A stretch of 64,000 nucleotides of DNA, taken from BPJO01 sp037189665. GTDB lineage: Bacteria; Planctomycetota; Phycisphaerae; Tepidisphaerales; Tepidisphaeraceae. Both the position numbers and the translations under genes were made by a program. Of the stretch, positions 34,189-43,561 are shown in pieces. The stretch spans positions 1-64,000 of the forward strand of contig JBBCIV010000038.1 of the NCBI GenBank assembly GCA_037189665.1. The letters are read 5' to 3'. Under the pieces are notes generated by a model. The model ran no database searches, was not told the DNA's origin, and saw nothing but the letters and a program-made list of their open reading frames with translations. The number at the start of each line of letters is the position of its first letter. The first letter of the stretch is position 1.

Positions 34189-35130
34189 TTGATTTCATCG
34201 CTGGAACTTGCTCGATTGTGCGGCGTTTCCCAGGGAACGGTCGACCGCGCCCTTCACGGCCGGCCGGGCATCAGCAGCAAGACAAAGCAGAAGATCCTCG
34301 CGCTGGCCGAACAGCACGGCTACCGCCCGCACCCGGCGGCGCGGGAACTGCTCACCGGAGATCGCAAGACCATCGGCGCCCTCGTGCCCGGCGTGAACAC
34401 GCCGTTCTTCATGGACCTGCTCGCCAGCATTCGCGAAGCCCTCGTGCCGGAGGGGTTCCGCTTCTTCATCGCGCCGGTGAACGACACTGCGGACACGCTC
34501 GCCATGATCGGCGATTTCGCCGCCGCCCGGGCGCGCATGGTGATCGTCATCCCGCCGACCAGTGACATCGTCGTTCCCGCCACGCTTACGCGCGAGATGG
34601 ACGTGGTATCGGTGGTCAACCCGTGTGCGGGCGAGGGCGTGCGGCACGCGCTTCCCGATGAAGTTGGCGTGGGACGGCTCGCGACGGAATACTTGCTCGA
34701 ACGCGGGCACCGGAAGATCGCGCACATCGTATGGGCGGGGCAAAGCTGGGCGATCCGCATGCGGGCCGAAGGCTATATGCAGGCGATGATGGCCGCGGGA
34801 CAGGGGGCGCGTGTCGTTCATGTTCGAACTAACGACGAGGTCCTCAACCTCCATCGCGATGGCGTGACGGCGCTCTTCTGCCACAACGACTGGCTGGCGA
34901 TGCGCGCGATCCGCGCGTTTCACACGGCCGGCGTGTCGGTGCCGCAGGAGGTGTCCGTCCTCGGCGTGGACGACAGCCCGACGTTCGTCGCGCTCTGCCC
35001 GGATATCACGACGATCCGCTATCCGGCGCGCCAGATCGCCGTTGCCATTCGCGCCGCCCTTGCCGGCGAGACGCCGCCGCCGATCGGCTCGGGCAGCGTT
35101 ACGGAACGCAGGACGGTACGACCGCTCTAA
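34189..35130 (+). CDS. LacI-family transcriptional regulator
   Basis: 313 residues from TTG 34189 (AAAGG upstream). The HTH ISSLELARLCGVSQGTVDRA leads into the hinge helix (KQKILALAEQHGYRPHPAAR), then a sugar-sensing domain (TIGALVPGVNTPFFMDLLAS, EYLLERGHRKIAHIVWAG, ALFCHNDWLAMRAIRAFHTA, VSVLGVDDSPTFVALCPDIT). It starts 13 bp after the GH116 gene and is probably co-transcribed with it, as in self-contained sugar-use units. It converges on the AraC gene with the two stop codons overlapping. Confidence 0.9.
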   Translation: MISSLELARLCGVSQGTVDRALHGRPGISSKTKQKILALAEQHGYRPHPAARELLTGDRKTIGALVPGVNTPFFMDLLASIREALVPEGFRFFIAPVNDTADTLAMIGDFAAARARMVIVIPPTSDIVVPATLTREMDVVSVVNPCAGEGVRHALPDEVGVGRLATEYLLERGHRKIAHIVWAGQSWAIRMRAEGYMQAMMAAGQGARVVHVRTNDEVLNLHRDGVTALFCHNDWLAMRAIRAFHTAGVSVPQEVSVLGVDDSPTFVALCPDITTIRYPARQIAVAIRAALAGETPPPIGSGSVTERRTVRPL

Positions 35131-35942
35131 CTTCCGCGGTCCGATCGCAACGCCGACGGCGTCACGCCGAAGTGTGCCTTGAAATGTCGCGAGAAGTAAT
35201 ACCGATCCGGATACCCCACTCGCCGGCCGACTTCCCCCACGTCCAGCGCCGTTCCGCGCAGGAGCGCCGCCGCCGCGTGCAGCCGGCGGTTGATGAGATA
35301 GGCGACAGGCGCGACGCCAAAATGCCTGCGGAACTGCGTACAAAAATGCCGCGGCGACCAGCAGGCCGATTCGGCCAGCGCCGACAGGCTGATCGGCTGG
35401 TCGTATTGGTGGTCGAGCCGTGATTTGATCGCCAGCAATGCCTCCGGGACTGGCCGGCGGCGAACGCGGGTTTGCGAGGCGGCCTTGCGAACGAGGTTTT
35501 CGATGTCGTTCCGCACGATCGCGGGGTCGGGCGATTCTTCTTCGGTGATCTCGCGGTACAGGTCGTAGAGCAGGTTTTCGACGACGGATGAATCCGGGAC
35601 GCGCAGCGGTTCGTTCACGACGGCTTTGGCGGTCGCGAGGATTTCTCCAACGTTTTTTCCGTCGCAGTGAAGCCACGAGTGGCTCCATCGGCCTCGTTCA
35701 CTCCCATAATGCTGAGCGGCGCCGCGCGTCCAGAACACGATCGACCCCGGCGGCAGCACGCGGCGGGCGCCGGGGGGGCCGAAATCGACGACCGAGTGGA
35801 ACAGCATGAAGAGGAAATCCCCCGTTCCCGTCGGACGGGCAATCTGGCTGGGGGGCATCGTTTCGTGAATGCCGATCCCCCGCACGCTCAGGTCGCGCGA
35901 GAGGAAGACCGGCCGGTCGTGGAGATATCGCAGGGAGATCAT
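35127..35942 (-). CDS. AraC-family regulator with N-terminal cupin-like domain
   Basis: 271 residues. The N-terminal AraC-binding domain (PGSIVFWTRGAAQHYG) is followed by two HTHs: QPISLSALAESACWSPRHFC and LDVGEVGRRVGYPDRYYFSR, then HFKAHFGVTPSALR. It is divergent from the GH172 gene across 61 bp, so it is the likely activator of that gene. Its stop overlaps that of the LacI gene by 4 bp. Confidence 0.92.
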   Translation of the reverse strand: MISLRYLHDRPVFLSRDLSVRGIGIHETMPPSQIARPTGTGDFLFMLFHSVVDFGPPGARRVLPPGSIVFWTRGAAQHYGSERGRWSHSWLHCDGKNVGEILATAKAVVNEPLRVPDSSVVENLLYDLYREITEEESPDPAIVRNDIENLVRKAASQTRVRRRPVPEALLAIKSRLDHQYDQPISLSALAESACWSPRHFCTQFRRHFGVAPVAYLINRRLHAAAALLRGTALDVGEVGRRVGYPDRYYFSRHFKAHFGVTPSALRSDRGS

Positions 35943-35968
35943 GGGGCGTGCGGAAGATCGTACAAAGA

Positions 35969-35978
35969 AAGCGCGCTT
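35969..35978. promoter_or_regulatory. Palindrome in the AraC/GH172 divergent promoter region
   Basis: AAGCGCGCTT is perfectly symmetric and sits near the middle of the 61-bp divergent gap. It is a possible regulator site. Short palindromes are frequent in GC-rich DNA, so this is weak. Confidence 0.3.
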
Positions 35979-36003
35979 GTCTCCATTTCATCCGCGACGA
36001 GCC

Positions 36004-37161
36004 ATGAACAGACTATTTCGCATGAAATACAACGGTCTTGGTTTGAACCTCGGAACTCTGTCCCGCCTCTCTGACGCGAAAACCCGCTCGATCAGCCCGG
36101 AAAACTTCACCGGCGAAAAAGGCCAGGCCGGCCGTGCCGATGAGGGCACCGGCGCCAAGTGCGCCCGGGAGTTGGGGCGCGGGTGGAAGGTTTCGCCGAG
36201 CGTCGATGTCGAGGCAGGGCAGACGTTCACCATCGCCGACATCAAGGGGCCGGGCGCGATCCAGCAGATATGGATGACGCCTGCCAGCATTCCGTGGCGT
36301 AATGCCATCATCCGCATCTACTGGGACGGACAGGAGCATCCCAGCGTCGAGTGCCCGGTCGGCGATTTCTTCGCCTGCGGCTGGGGCCGGTACGCGCAGG
36401 TGACGTCGTTGCCGGTGTGCGTGAATCCGGGAAGCGCGTTCAACTGCTACTGGGAAATGCCGTTCCGCAAGCACTGCCGCATCACCATCGAGAACCGCGA
36501 CCCGGAAAAAGGGCTGCGGCTGTATTATCAGGTCAACTATACGCTCACCGAAGTGCCGGAAGACGCCGCCTACTTCCACGCGCAATTCCGCCGGTCGAAC
36601 CCGCTGCCTTACGGACAGGTTTACACGTTGCTCGACGGCGTGAAGGGCAAGGGTCATTACGTCGGCACGTACATGGCGTGGGGGCTGAACAACAACGGCT
36701 GGTGGGGGGAAGGCGAGATCAAGTTTTACCTCGATGGCGACATCAGGCCCGGCCAGAAGTACGCCGAGCACACCGATGACAAGGATGCCGCCGCCTATCC
36801 CACCATCTGCGGCACGGGCACGGAAGATTACTTCTGCGGCAGTTACAACTTCGAAAATCAGGTGACGCACCAGTACCAGGAGTTCAATACGCCGTACGCC
36901 GGCGTGCCGCAGGTGATCCGTCCAGGCGTGGCGGGGATGTACGAGCAGCAGCAACGGTTCGGCCTGTACCGCTGGCATATCATGGACCCGATTCGCTTTG
37001 ATCAGGACTTGGCGGTCACCATCCAGGCGATCGGCTGGCGCAGCGGCTGGCGCTATCTGCCGTTGCAGGACGACATTGCGAGCGTTGCTTATTGGTACCA
37101 GACACTCCCGACCGCGCCGTTCCCCCAACTGCCCGATCGCGACTATCTCGAAATCATCTGA
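36004..37161 (+). CDS. GH172 (DUF2961) glycoside hydrolase
   Basis: 385 residues from ATG 36004; ATG 36022 (MKYNGLGLNLGTLSRL) is equally possible, and the frame open to 35869 overlaps the AraC gene. Family features: LSRLSDAKTRSISPENFTGE, GPGAIQQIWMTPASIPWRNA, IIRIYWDGQEHPSVECPVGD, and catalytic-region Glu in TICGTGTEDYFCGSYNFEN with QFRRSNPLP. Characterised GH172 enzymes cleave alpha-D-arabinofuranosides or difructose dianhydride and act as ring-shaped oligomers. No signal peptide is seen, so it is probably cytoplasmic. Confidence 0.9.
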   Translation: MNRLFRMKYNGLGLNLGTLSRLSDAKTRSISPENFTGEKGQAGRADEGTGAKCARELGRGWKVSPSVDVEAGQTFTIADIKGPGAIQQIWMTPASIPWRNAIIRIYWDGQEHPSVECPVGDFFACGWGRYAQVTSLPVCVNPGSAFNCYWEMPFRKHCRITIENRDPEKGLRLYYQVNYTLTEVPEDAAYFHAQFRRSNPLPYGQVYTLLDGVKGKGHYVGTYMAWGLNNNGWWGEGEIKFYLDGDIRPGQKYAEHTDDKDAAAYPTICGTGTEDYFCGSYNFENQVTHQYQEFNTPYAGVPQVIRPGVAGMYEQQQRFGLYRWHIMDPIRFDQDLAVTIQAIGWRSGWRYLPLQDDIASVAYWYQTLPTAPFPQLPDRDYLEII

Positions 37162-37171
37162 CGATCCTCCT

Positions 37172-37208
37172 ATGAAGTCGCGGGGGTGAGAAAGCCCCGC
37201 GGCTTCAT
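37172..37208. terminator. Stem-loop after the GH172 gene
   Basis: A 14-bp stem with one G-T pair (37172-37185 with 37195-37208) and 9-nt loop begins 11 bp after the GH172 stop. No T run follows on either strand, so it could be a weak or Rho-assisted terminator or an mRNA-stability hairpin. Confidence 0.45.
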
Positions 37209-37245
37209 GACGTAAAACAAATCGAAATAAACTCTTATGTGAAAA

Positions 37246-37258
37246 TGAAACTGTTTCA
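37246..37258 (+). promoter_or_regulatory. Operator-like palindrome upstream of the GH81 gene
   Basis: TGAAACTGTTTCA is perfectly symmetric about its central base, in an AT-rich stretch 61 bp before the GH81 start. TATAAC at 37292-37297 could be the -10. A local regulator (LacI or AraC) may bind here. Confidence 0.4.
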
Positions 37259-37319
37259 GAAACTGTAATAAACGGCGATCCCTTTTCGTTGTATAACGTT
37301 CGGTCGAAGGAGGCTTTCG

Positions 37320-39632
37320 ATGCGGATCGTTGGACTTCTGATCGCGTGTGCGATGATGGCGGGCGGCGTGGCTTCCGGGCAGGAGGTCGTGTCGGTCGGC
37401 AAGGGATCGTACGCCGCCGACCCGCCGCCGGTGGCGAGGGGGGAGGCGAACAAGGCGATGAAACCCCGCTTTCTCGTCGCCGACGACGGCAGGCCGATCC
37501 CGACCAACAAGTGGTGGACGCAGCTCATCATGAGCCGGTTTGCCAAGTCGCTCTGGGCCTATCCGCTCAAGCTCGAGGCGGGCGAAAAGGGCGTCAGCAT
37601 CTTCTTTCCCACGCGCTGGCAAAAGGAAGGCAACGACCCCGCCAGCGAATTCCCCCTCGTCCTCGGCGGCGGGGCGGACTTCAAGCCACGCGACTCGCGC
37701 GCCAGGGATTGGTCTGACTGGCTCGTCTCCTTCCGCATGGGCGAGAGCGACGACAAGTACCTCGATTTCACCATTGGCGAAGGCATGCCGTACGTGTGGG
37801 TCGAAAGCGTCGGCGTGAACCCGACGATCGCGCTGCCCGGCGGCGCGGAATCGCGGTTCGTCGATCGCGCGGGCAAGCCGATCGCCAAGTCGGGCACGAT
37901 CACGGCCGACTGCTTTGCAATCGAGGTGGCGGGAAGGTGGTTTGGCGTGTTCGCGCCGGATCGCACGTCGTTTGCGATGGGCAACACGATCGCCGTCACG
38001 TTCTCGGGGAAAGATCGATACTTAGTCGTCTGTCCGCTGCCGTCGCAGAAGGATCTGGAGACGTTCTACCAACATGCCTTTGCCATCCCGCGCAAGACGA
38101 CCGTCTCGTGGAAGTACGATCCCGCCAAGGCGCAGGTCGCCACCACGTGGACGATCGAAACCGAGTCGCTCAAGCATGGCCAGACCCAGATCCTCCAGGG
38201 CTGGCTGCCGCACCACTGGCGTGAGACGACGCACGACCTGAAGTTCAACAGCATCGACTACCTCAGCCCGCGCGGCCGGCTGAAGTGCGCCACGGGCAGG
38301 TCGTTTACCATCACTTACCCGTTCACCGGCATCATCCCCAACCTGCCCGCTCCGAAGACGCTGCCCGGTGCGAATCCGTATGACCCGGCCCGAATGAACG
38401 AATACCTCTCCATGCTCGCCGCCGACCCGAAGTACGGCGAGGACACCTACTGGGGCGGCAAAGACATCCTCCGCCTGGGCCAGGCCGCGCTGATGGCCCA
38501 GCAGACCAACGATGCAAACAGGCAGGCGTTCGTTGATCACCTCCGCGCCGCGATGGCCAACTGGCTGACCTATACGCCGGGCGAGAAGGCGCATTTCTTC
38601 ATGTACTACCCGACCTTCAAGGCGCTGGTCGGCTTCAAGACCAGCTATGGGTCGGAGGCGTTCAACGATCACCACTTCCACTACGGCTATTTCACGCAGG
38701 CCGTCGCGCTATTGGTGGCGCACGATCCGAGCTTCGCGAAAGAGTATGGCGAGATGATCCGACTGGTGGCGAAGGAATACGCCAACTGGGATCGCAATGA
38801 TGATCGCTTTCCGTTCATGCGATGCGTGGACCTGTGGGCCGGACATAGTTGGGCAGGGGGCTTCAGTTCGCCGGGCGGGCAGAATCAGGAATCGTCTTCG
38901 GAAGACGCGCAGAGCTGGGCCGGCCTGATCCTGCTCGGCCAGGCGCTGGACGATTCCGACATGATGGCGGCGGGCGCGATGGGGTATGCGATGGTGTCGC
39001 GCGCGATCCCCGAATACTGGTTCGACATCCATGGCGATACCTTCCCGCCCGAGTGGAAACACAAGGCCGTCGGCATGGTGTGGGGCGGCGGGAAGGCGTT
39101 CGGCACGTATTTCAGCGGCGACGCGGCGTGGGTGTACGCAATCCAGTGGCTGCCGATCTCGCCGGCCCTGTCGTACCTGGTGCGCGATCCGGATTTCGCC
39201 AAGCAATCCTTCGACGACATGATCGCCGCCGCCACCGCACAGAAGAAGCCGACGACCGTCAAAGGCTGGGGACCAGCGCTGGGCAACGTCATCATGGGCT
39301 ACGTTGCCATGTACGACCCGGCCTGGACGTGTGCTCAACTCGACGAACTGTGGAACGAGCCCGGCGACACGATCGCCCGCAACGCCAAGGAGATGGCCAT
39401 CCATTACTATATGGCCCACTCCATGCGATCGCTCGGCCGGTACGATTTCACGGCGCATGCCACATCGCCGACATCGATGGTCTTCAAAAATCAGGCCGGA
39501 GAGCGGACGTTCGTTGTGTGGAATCCGTCTACCCGTCCGCAGACGCTGACGGCGTACGAAGGCGATAAGCGGCTGGGCACGTTTGTCGCGGCGCCGCAGC
39601 AACTGACCAGCACGCGAACGCTTAACCCTTAA
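37320..39632 (+). CDS. Secreted GH81 endo-beta-1,3-glucanase-like enzyme
   Basis: 770 residues with a signal peptide (LLIACAMMAGGVASG) and GGAGG 7 nt before ATG. The GH81 N-domain is PIPTNKWWTQLIMSRFAKSL, WAYPLKLE, and FTIGEGMPYVWVESVGVNP. The catalytic (alpha/alpha)6 part has DHHFHYGYFTQAVALLVAHD and the signature HSWAGGFSSPGGQNQESSSE, whose Glu residues include the catalytic ones. The usual substrate is laminarin-type beta-1,3-glucan. The tail (VFKNQAGERTFVVWNPSTRP) is a beta-sandwich. It converges with the SGNH gene; the two overlap by 11 bp. Confidence 0.9.
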   Translation: MRIVGLLIACAMMAGGVASGQEVVSVGKGSYAADPPPVARGEANKAMKPRFLVADDGRPIPTNKWWTQLIMSRFAKSLWAYPLKLEAGEKGVSIFFPTRWQKEGNDPASEFPLVLGGGADFKPRDSRARDWSDWLVSFRMGESDDKYLDFTIGEGMPYVWVESVGVNPTIALPGGAESRFVDRAGKPIAKSGTITADCFAIEVAGRWFGVFAPDRTSFAMGNTIAVTFSGKDRYLVVCPLPSQKDLETFYQHAFAIPRKTTVSWKYDPAKAQVATTWTIETESLKHGQTQILQGWLPHHWRETTHDLKFNSIDYLSPRGRLKCATGRSFTITYPFTGIIPNLPAPKTLPGANPYDPARMNEYLSMLAADPKYGEDTYWGGKDILRLGQAALMAQQTNDANRQAFVDHLRAAMANWLTYTPGEKAHFFMYYPTFKALVGFKTSYGSEAFNDHHFHYGYFTQAVALLVAHDPSFAKEYGEMIRLVAKEYANWDRNDDRFPFMRCVDLWAGHSWAGGFSSPGGQNQESSSEDAQSWAGLILLGQALDDSDMMAAGAMGYAMVSRAIPEYWFDIHGDTFPPEWKHKAVGMVWGGGKAFGTYFSGDAAWVYAIQWLPISPALSYLVRDPDFAKQSFDDMIAAATAQKKPTTVKGWGPALGNVIMGYVAMYDPAWTCAQLDELWNEPGDTIARNAKEMAIHYYMAHSMRSLGRYDFTAHATSPTSMVFKNQAGERTFVVWNPSTRPQTLTAYEGDKRLGTFVAAPQQLTSTRTLNP

Positions 39633-40377
39633 TGCCGATCGCCCGCAGGATGGTCGGGATGACGTGAGCGGTGTATCCCTCGGAATTGGGATGCAGGCCG
39701 TCAGGTACGTACTTGCGGAAGGCGGGCTCGCCTTGTTCAAGCAGCCGAGTCCAGGCCGGCATGTGGTCGATGAGCAGCAGGCCGCGTTCCTTTGCGAGAT
39801 CGCGATACAACTGTTGATGGCTTGCCAGATTGCTGCGATGTCCGCTGTGGCCCGGCGGTCGATCGATGACGGGGTTCATTACTTGAAGGATGATCTCGCA
39901 CTCCGGCCGGGCGGCGCGGATGGCGTTGATGATGGCGTTGGTGTTAGCTTTGGCTTGTTCGATCGAAAGGTTGAAGCGATCGACGGCATCATTGGTGGTG
40001 AACTCGATGAACACCACGTCCGGCTGCTGATCCACGACGTTTTTCTGCACCGCCGACAGCCCCCATGCGGAGTTCTCACCGCTTTGGGCCCCATTGTGAA
40101 ACGTGACAAGCCTCGGATACGCCTTCTCCAGAGCCGCCGACGCTTGGCTGGACCAACCGCCAGCCGCGGTGAGGCTGGTGCCGAAGTAGACGATCTTCTG
40201 AGGCGTTCCCGCATCGAGCCGCCGAACGAATGCGGCCTTCTCCATCGCCGGTTGGGTTGCCGGTTCAACGCCTGTCGCCGTCTGTGTCAGCAGCCAGGCC
40301 GCCAGGATTGATGCTCCGCAGGACGCAATTTCAGCCCATTCCATTAGCTTCTCCACTACGCCGGAAATAAACGCCAA
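39622..40377 (-). CDS. SGNH/GDSL-type esterase
   Basis: 251 residues from ATG 40377 or 240 from ATG 40344. The hydrophobic N-terminus (IASCGASILAAWLLTQTATG) may be a signal peptide or anchor. SGNH blocks: I with nucleophile Ser in IVYFGTSLTAAGGW, II Gly in NGAQSGENSAWG, III Asn in FIEFTTNDAVDRF, V Asp-His in VPDGLHPNSEGYTAHV. It is likely a carbohydrate O-deacetylase working with the neighbouring glycanases. Confidence 0.87.
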   Translation of the reverse strand: MAFISGVVEKLMEWAEIASCGASILAAWLLTQTATGVEPATQPAMEKAAFVRRLDAGTPQKIVYFGTSLTAAGGWSSQASAALEKAYPRLVTFHNGAQSGENSAWGLSAVQKNVVDQQPDVVFIEFTTNDAVDRFNLSIEQAKANTNAIINAIRAARPECEIILQVMNPVIDRPPGHSGHRSNLASHQQLYRDLAKERGLLLIDHMPAWTRLLEQGEPAFRKYVPDGLHPNSEGYTAHVIPTILRAIGIKG

Positions 40378-40515
40378 ACCATTCTATCGACGAGCGGGCA
40401 CGACTGATAATGCCGATGGAGGACGTATTTAAGTTGTTATTTAAAAAATACTTATGTCTATATTGGTCCGAAATGATGAGGCGGGCTTTCGAGGTAAGCT
40501 CAAACCCAAATCAGA

Positions 40516-40543
40516 TTGACAAATCATCAGATGGAGTTATATT
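40516..40543 (+). promoter_or_regulatory. Sigma-70-like promoter of the second GntR gene
   Basis: TTGACA (40516-40521), 16-bp spacer, TATATT (40538-40543), in an AT-rich stretch 30 bp before the start codon. It is the best consensus promoter in the window. Confidence 0.7.
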
Positions 40544-40573
40544 CTACTTTCTAAAAGACAGATAATAGAGTGT

Positions 40574-41662
40574 ATGGCCAGAATAGTGCAAAAGCATCAG
40601 ATTGCGACTCGCCCGCCGGTGAAGCAGCGGCTGATCCTGCGGGATTTGCGCCGTGACATTGTTTCGGGTCGGCTGACTCCGGGTGGCCGTCTGCCGCCGC
40701 GGACGGAGTTGGAGCAGCGGTTCCAGGTGAGCGCGGCAACCCTCCAGCGCGCCCTCGACAAGATGGCGGCCGACGGGTTTGTTTATGCTCGCGGGCCCAA
40801 GGGCACGTTCGTTACCGATCACCCGCCGCACTTGGCGCATCACGCGTTGGTGTACCCGCATCGTCCGACCGACACGAGGAACTGGACGCGCTTCTGGACT
40901 GCCATCGCCAACGAGGCATTGCGTGTGGAAGACGGTTCGGGATTGCGTTTCCCGTCCTATTACGTCGACACGCCCGATCACGACGACTACGGCCGGTTGT
41001 TGCGGCACGTGCATGCGAGCCGGCTGGCGGGGCTGATCTTCGCGATGTCGCCCATTCATCTGATGGAGACGCCGCTGGTCGTCGAGCCGGGCATTCCGCG
41101 AGTTGCGATCGTGTCGGAACTCGTGCCGCAGCAGATGGCGGTGGTGCAGCTCGACAACCAATCGTTCATCGATAAATCGCTGGACTACCTGCGATCGAAG
41201 GGGTGTCGGCGCATCGGCGTGGTGACGACGCCGGGCCACGTGCCGTCCTATTACACCGCATGGATGAAGTCCGCCGCCGATCGTGAGCTGGAGCTTTCTC
41301 CTGCGTGGATGCAGGCGGTGGTGCGCAACTATCCGGAGTGGGCGCGAAACTGCGTTCATGGCCTGCTCGCCCGTCCTGAATCGGAACGGCCGGACGGCAT
41401 CGTGATCACCGACGACAACCTCGTTGAGCACGCCGCTGCGGGCGTGGTGACGGCGGGCGTGGGCGTGCCGGAATTGGTCGCCCACTGCAACTTTCCCTGG
41501 CCTACGCCCAGTGTCCTGCCGATGCGCCGGCTCGGCTATGACGCCGCCGATGTGCTGTCGCGTTGCATCAAAAGCATTGATCTGCAACGCCGCGGGGAAG
41601 CGGCGCCGATGATCGACAAAGTGTCGGCCGTGTTTGAAGAGGAGCTGGCCGGCGCCGCTTAA
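40574..41662 (+). CDS. GntR-type regulator with LacI-like sensor domain
   Basis: 362 residues. N-terminal wHTH: LILRDLRRDIVSGRLTPGGR, LPPRTELEQRFQVSAATLQR, ALDKMAADGFVYARGPKGTF. The C-terminal sensor resembles LacI/periplasmic-binding domains (LAGLIFAMSPIHLMETPLVV, SLDYLRSKGCRRIGVVTTPG, PDGIVITDDNLVEHAAAGVV). It heads the module with the PEP-CTERM, prepilin-like and propeller genes, and is distinct in sequence from the GntR gene at 26486. Confidence 0.9.
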   Translation: MARIVQKHQIATRPPVKQRLILRDLRRDIVSGRLTPGGRLPPRTELEQRFQVSAATLQRALDKMAADGFVYARGPKGTFVTDHPPHLAHHALVYPHRPTDTRNWTRFWTAIANEALRVEDGSGLRFPSYYVDTPDHDDYGRLLRHVHASRLAGLIFAMSPIHLMETPLVVEPGIPRVAIVSELVPQQMAVVQLDNQSFIDKSLDYLRSKGCRRIGVVTTPGHVPSYYTAWMKSAADRELELSPAWMQAVVRNYPEWARNCVHGLLARPESERPDGIVITDDNLVEHAAAGVVTAGVGVPELVAHCNFPWPTPSVLPMRRLGYDAADVLSRCIKSIDLQRRGEAAPMIDKVSAVFEEELAGAA

Positions 41663-41785
41663 AGGCAACGCTGGTTCTCAGGGGAGCACATGTCATTTGT
41701 CTGAAAGCGCGCCGTTGCACACGTCGTCACGGCAACAACACGCTGGATTCAGGTCTGGCTGGCGGATGGTTTTGGAGGATTGAGG

Positions 41786-43471
41786 ATGAAAAATGCATTT
41801 GGGATCGCGGTGTCACGCCGAAAGTTGTCAGCGGCCGCTCTGTCTGTGGCGGCCTTTGTGGTCGTCCAGAGCGCAAGTGCGGCGACGTACTATTGGGACG
41901 GGGCTGACACGAGCAACGCCAATCTAGACAATGTGGGGCAGGGCGGCACTGCGACATGGGATTTGTCGGCCACCCGATGGTATGACGGTTTGGCCACGGC
42001 TGCGTCCAATGTCGTATGGCCGAACACCGCCACCAGTGACGCTGTGTTTGGCGGTACCGGCGGCACTGTTACGATTGGTTACAACGGTCCGATCGTTGGC
42101 GATTTTTCCGTCGCGCCCACTTCCGGCGACTACATCTTTCACCTGAGCGACAACCGCACGTTGACGGTTAGCAGCTTCAGTGGCGCAGGTTTGCCGGCCG
42201 CCTTGTTCAGGTCGAATAACACCACAAGCACGCGCACGTTGGGAATCAGCACAACGGAAACGCCGGTGCTCTCAGCCCAGTTGGTTGACAATGGCGCCGC
42301 CGGCATCCTGTCGCTCAACAAATCGGGAGCCGGCTCTCTCGAACTGACGAGCACGCTGAGTAACTATAGTGGTCTCACGACCGTTTCCGCGGGAACGCTC
42401 ATTCTCTCGGGCGCGAACTCATCGGGCGGCGTCACACAGGTCAACGGCGGCGGGAAGATCGTGCTGAACAGCGCGACCAACGGCGGGCTGGCGGGCGGAA
42501 CGCTCACGTTCAGCACCGGTTCCGGCGGCACAAGCACGCTCGAGGCCACCAACGCCGATCGGGAGATCGCAAATGGCGTCGCGTTGAGCGGGAATAACGG
42601 ACAGTGGGTCATTCAGGGTAACCAAAGTGTTACTGTCGACGGCTCGATTACTGCGCCCGGCAACACGTTTTCCGTCACCAATAACATCGCTACCGGAAAA
42701 CATCTGAACCTTGATGGCGGCGTGCTGCTCAGCACGAATTCGGGCCGCGTTCTGGTATTCAACGGCAGCGGTGACATCGTCGTCAACGGCGTTGTCTCGA
42801 ATGCGGGCCAACTTCAGTACGCCGGCTCTGGAACGCTGAAACTGACGGCGGCAAACACGTATACGGGCATTACCACGGTTACCAGTGGGACGCTCATCGT
42901 GGGGTCGGGAGCTTCGATCGCGTCATCGGCATCGGCGATTAACGTCGAGGCGGCCGGAACGCTGGCCGGGGCGGGGACGATCAATCGCAACGTGAGCATT
43001 TCTGGCACGCTTTCGCCGGGCGAGAGCGCAGGCGTTCTGACGACGAACGGCAACGTTACTTTTACTGATTCGACGGCGACGTTTGCCGTCGAACTCAATG
43101 GGCTTGCGGTCGGCACGGGCTATGACCAGATGGTCGTTGCCGGCGATGTCACGCTGAACGACGCCACGCTCGACCTGACTCTGGGCGGAACGCTGCCGAC
43201 GCTCGCGGGCGGAGAGGTCTTCTACATTCTCGACAAGACGACCGCCGGCGACATTGGCGGGATTTTCAACGGGTTGGCGGACGATGCCAGGATCGACGCT
43301 CTCGACGGGCAGAAGGGCGTGAACTGGTACATCACCTACGACGCCATCGCCGGCGGTGGGCTGGATGGCGGGAACGACATCGCGATCTACACGGTCATTC
43401 CTGAGCCGGCGGCGCTCGGCGTGCTTGCGTCGGCGTTCGGGTTGCTCGGCCGTCGTGCGCGTCGGCGTTGA
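41786..43471 (+). CDS. Secreted autotransporter-strand-repeat protein with PEP-CTERM anchor
   Basis: 561 residues from ATG 41786 (GGAGG 7 nt upstream). Signal peptide: LSAAALSVAAFVVVQSASAA. The body is Thr/Ser/Gly-rich beta-helix sequence with repeats such as LNKSGAGSLELTSTLSNYSG, TTVSAGTLILSGANSSGG and TLKLTAANTYTGITTVTSGT. The C-terminus is a PEP-CTERM sorting signal: VIPEPAALGVLASAFGLLGR followed by RARRR. It is an adhesin-like surface protein, probably processed by an exosortase encoded elsewhere. It follows the GntR gene. Confidence 0.9.
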   Translation: MKNAFGIAVSRRKLSAAALSVAAFVVVQSASAATYYWDGADTSNANLDNVGQGGTATWDLSATRWYDGLATAASNVVWPNTATSDAVFGGTGGTVTIGYNGPIVGDFSVAPTSGDYIFHLSDNRTLTVSSFSGAGLPAALFRSNNTTSTRTLGISTTETPVLSAQLVDNGAAGILSLNKSGAGSLELTSTLSNYSGLTTVSAGTLILSGANSSGGVTQVNGGGKIVLNSATNGGLAGGTLTFSTGSGGTSTLEATNADREIANGVALSGNNGQWVIQGNQSVTVDGSITAPGNTFSVTNNIATGKHLNLDGGVLLSTNSGRVLVFNGSGDIVVNGVVSNAGQLQYAGSGTLKLTAANTYTGITTVTSGTLIVGSGASIASSASAINVEAAGTLAGAGTINRNVSISGTLSPGESAGVLTTNGNVTFTDSTATFAVELNGLAVGTGYDQMVVAGDVTLNDATLDLTLGGTLPTLAGGEVFYILDKTTAGDIGGIFNGLADDARIDALDGQKGVNWYITYDAIAGGGLDGGNDIAIYTVIPEPAALGVLASAFGLLGRRARRR

Positions 43472-43561
43472 TGGCGGGATTGGATCGGATGGGGCAGGGC
43501 ACGCGCGCTCGCAGGTGTTTGACGGCAGGCGAAGAGAATTTGTGTGTGCAGGAGCAGGTTT

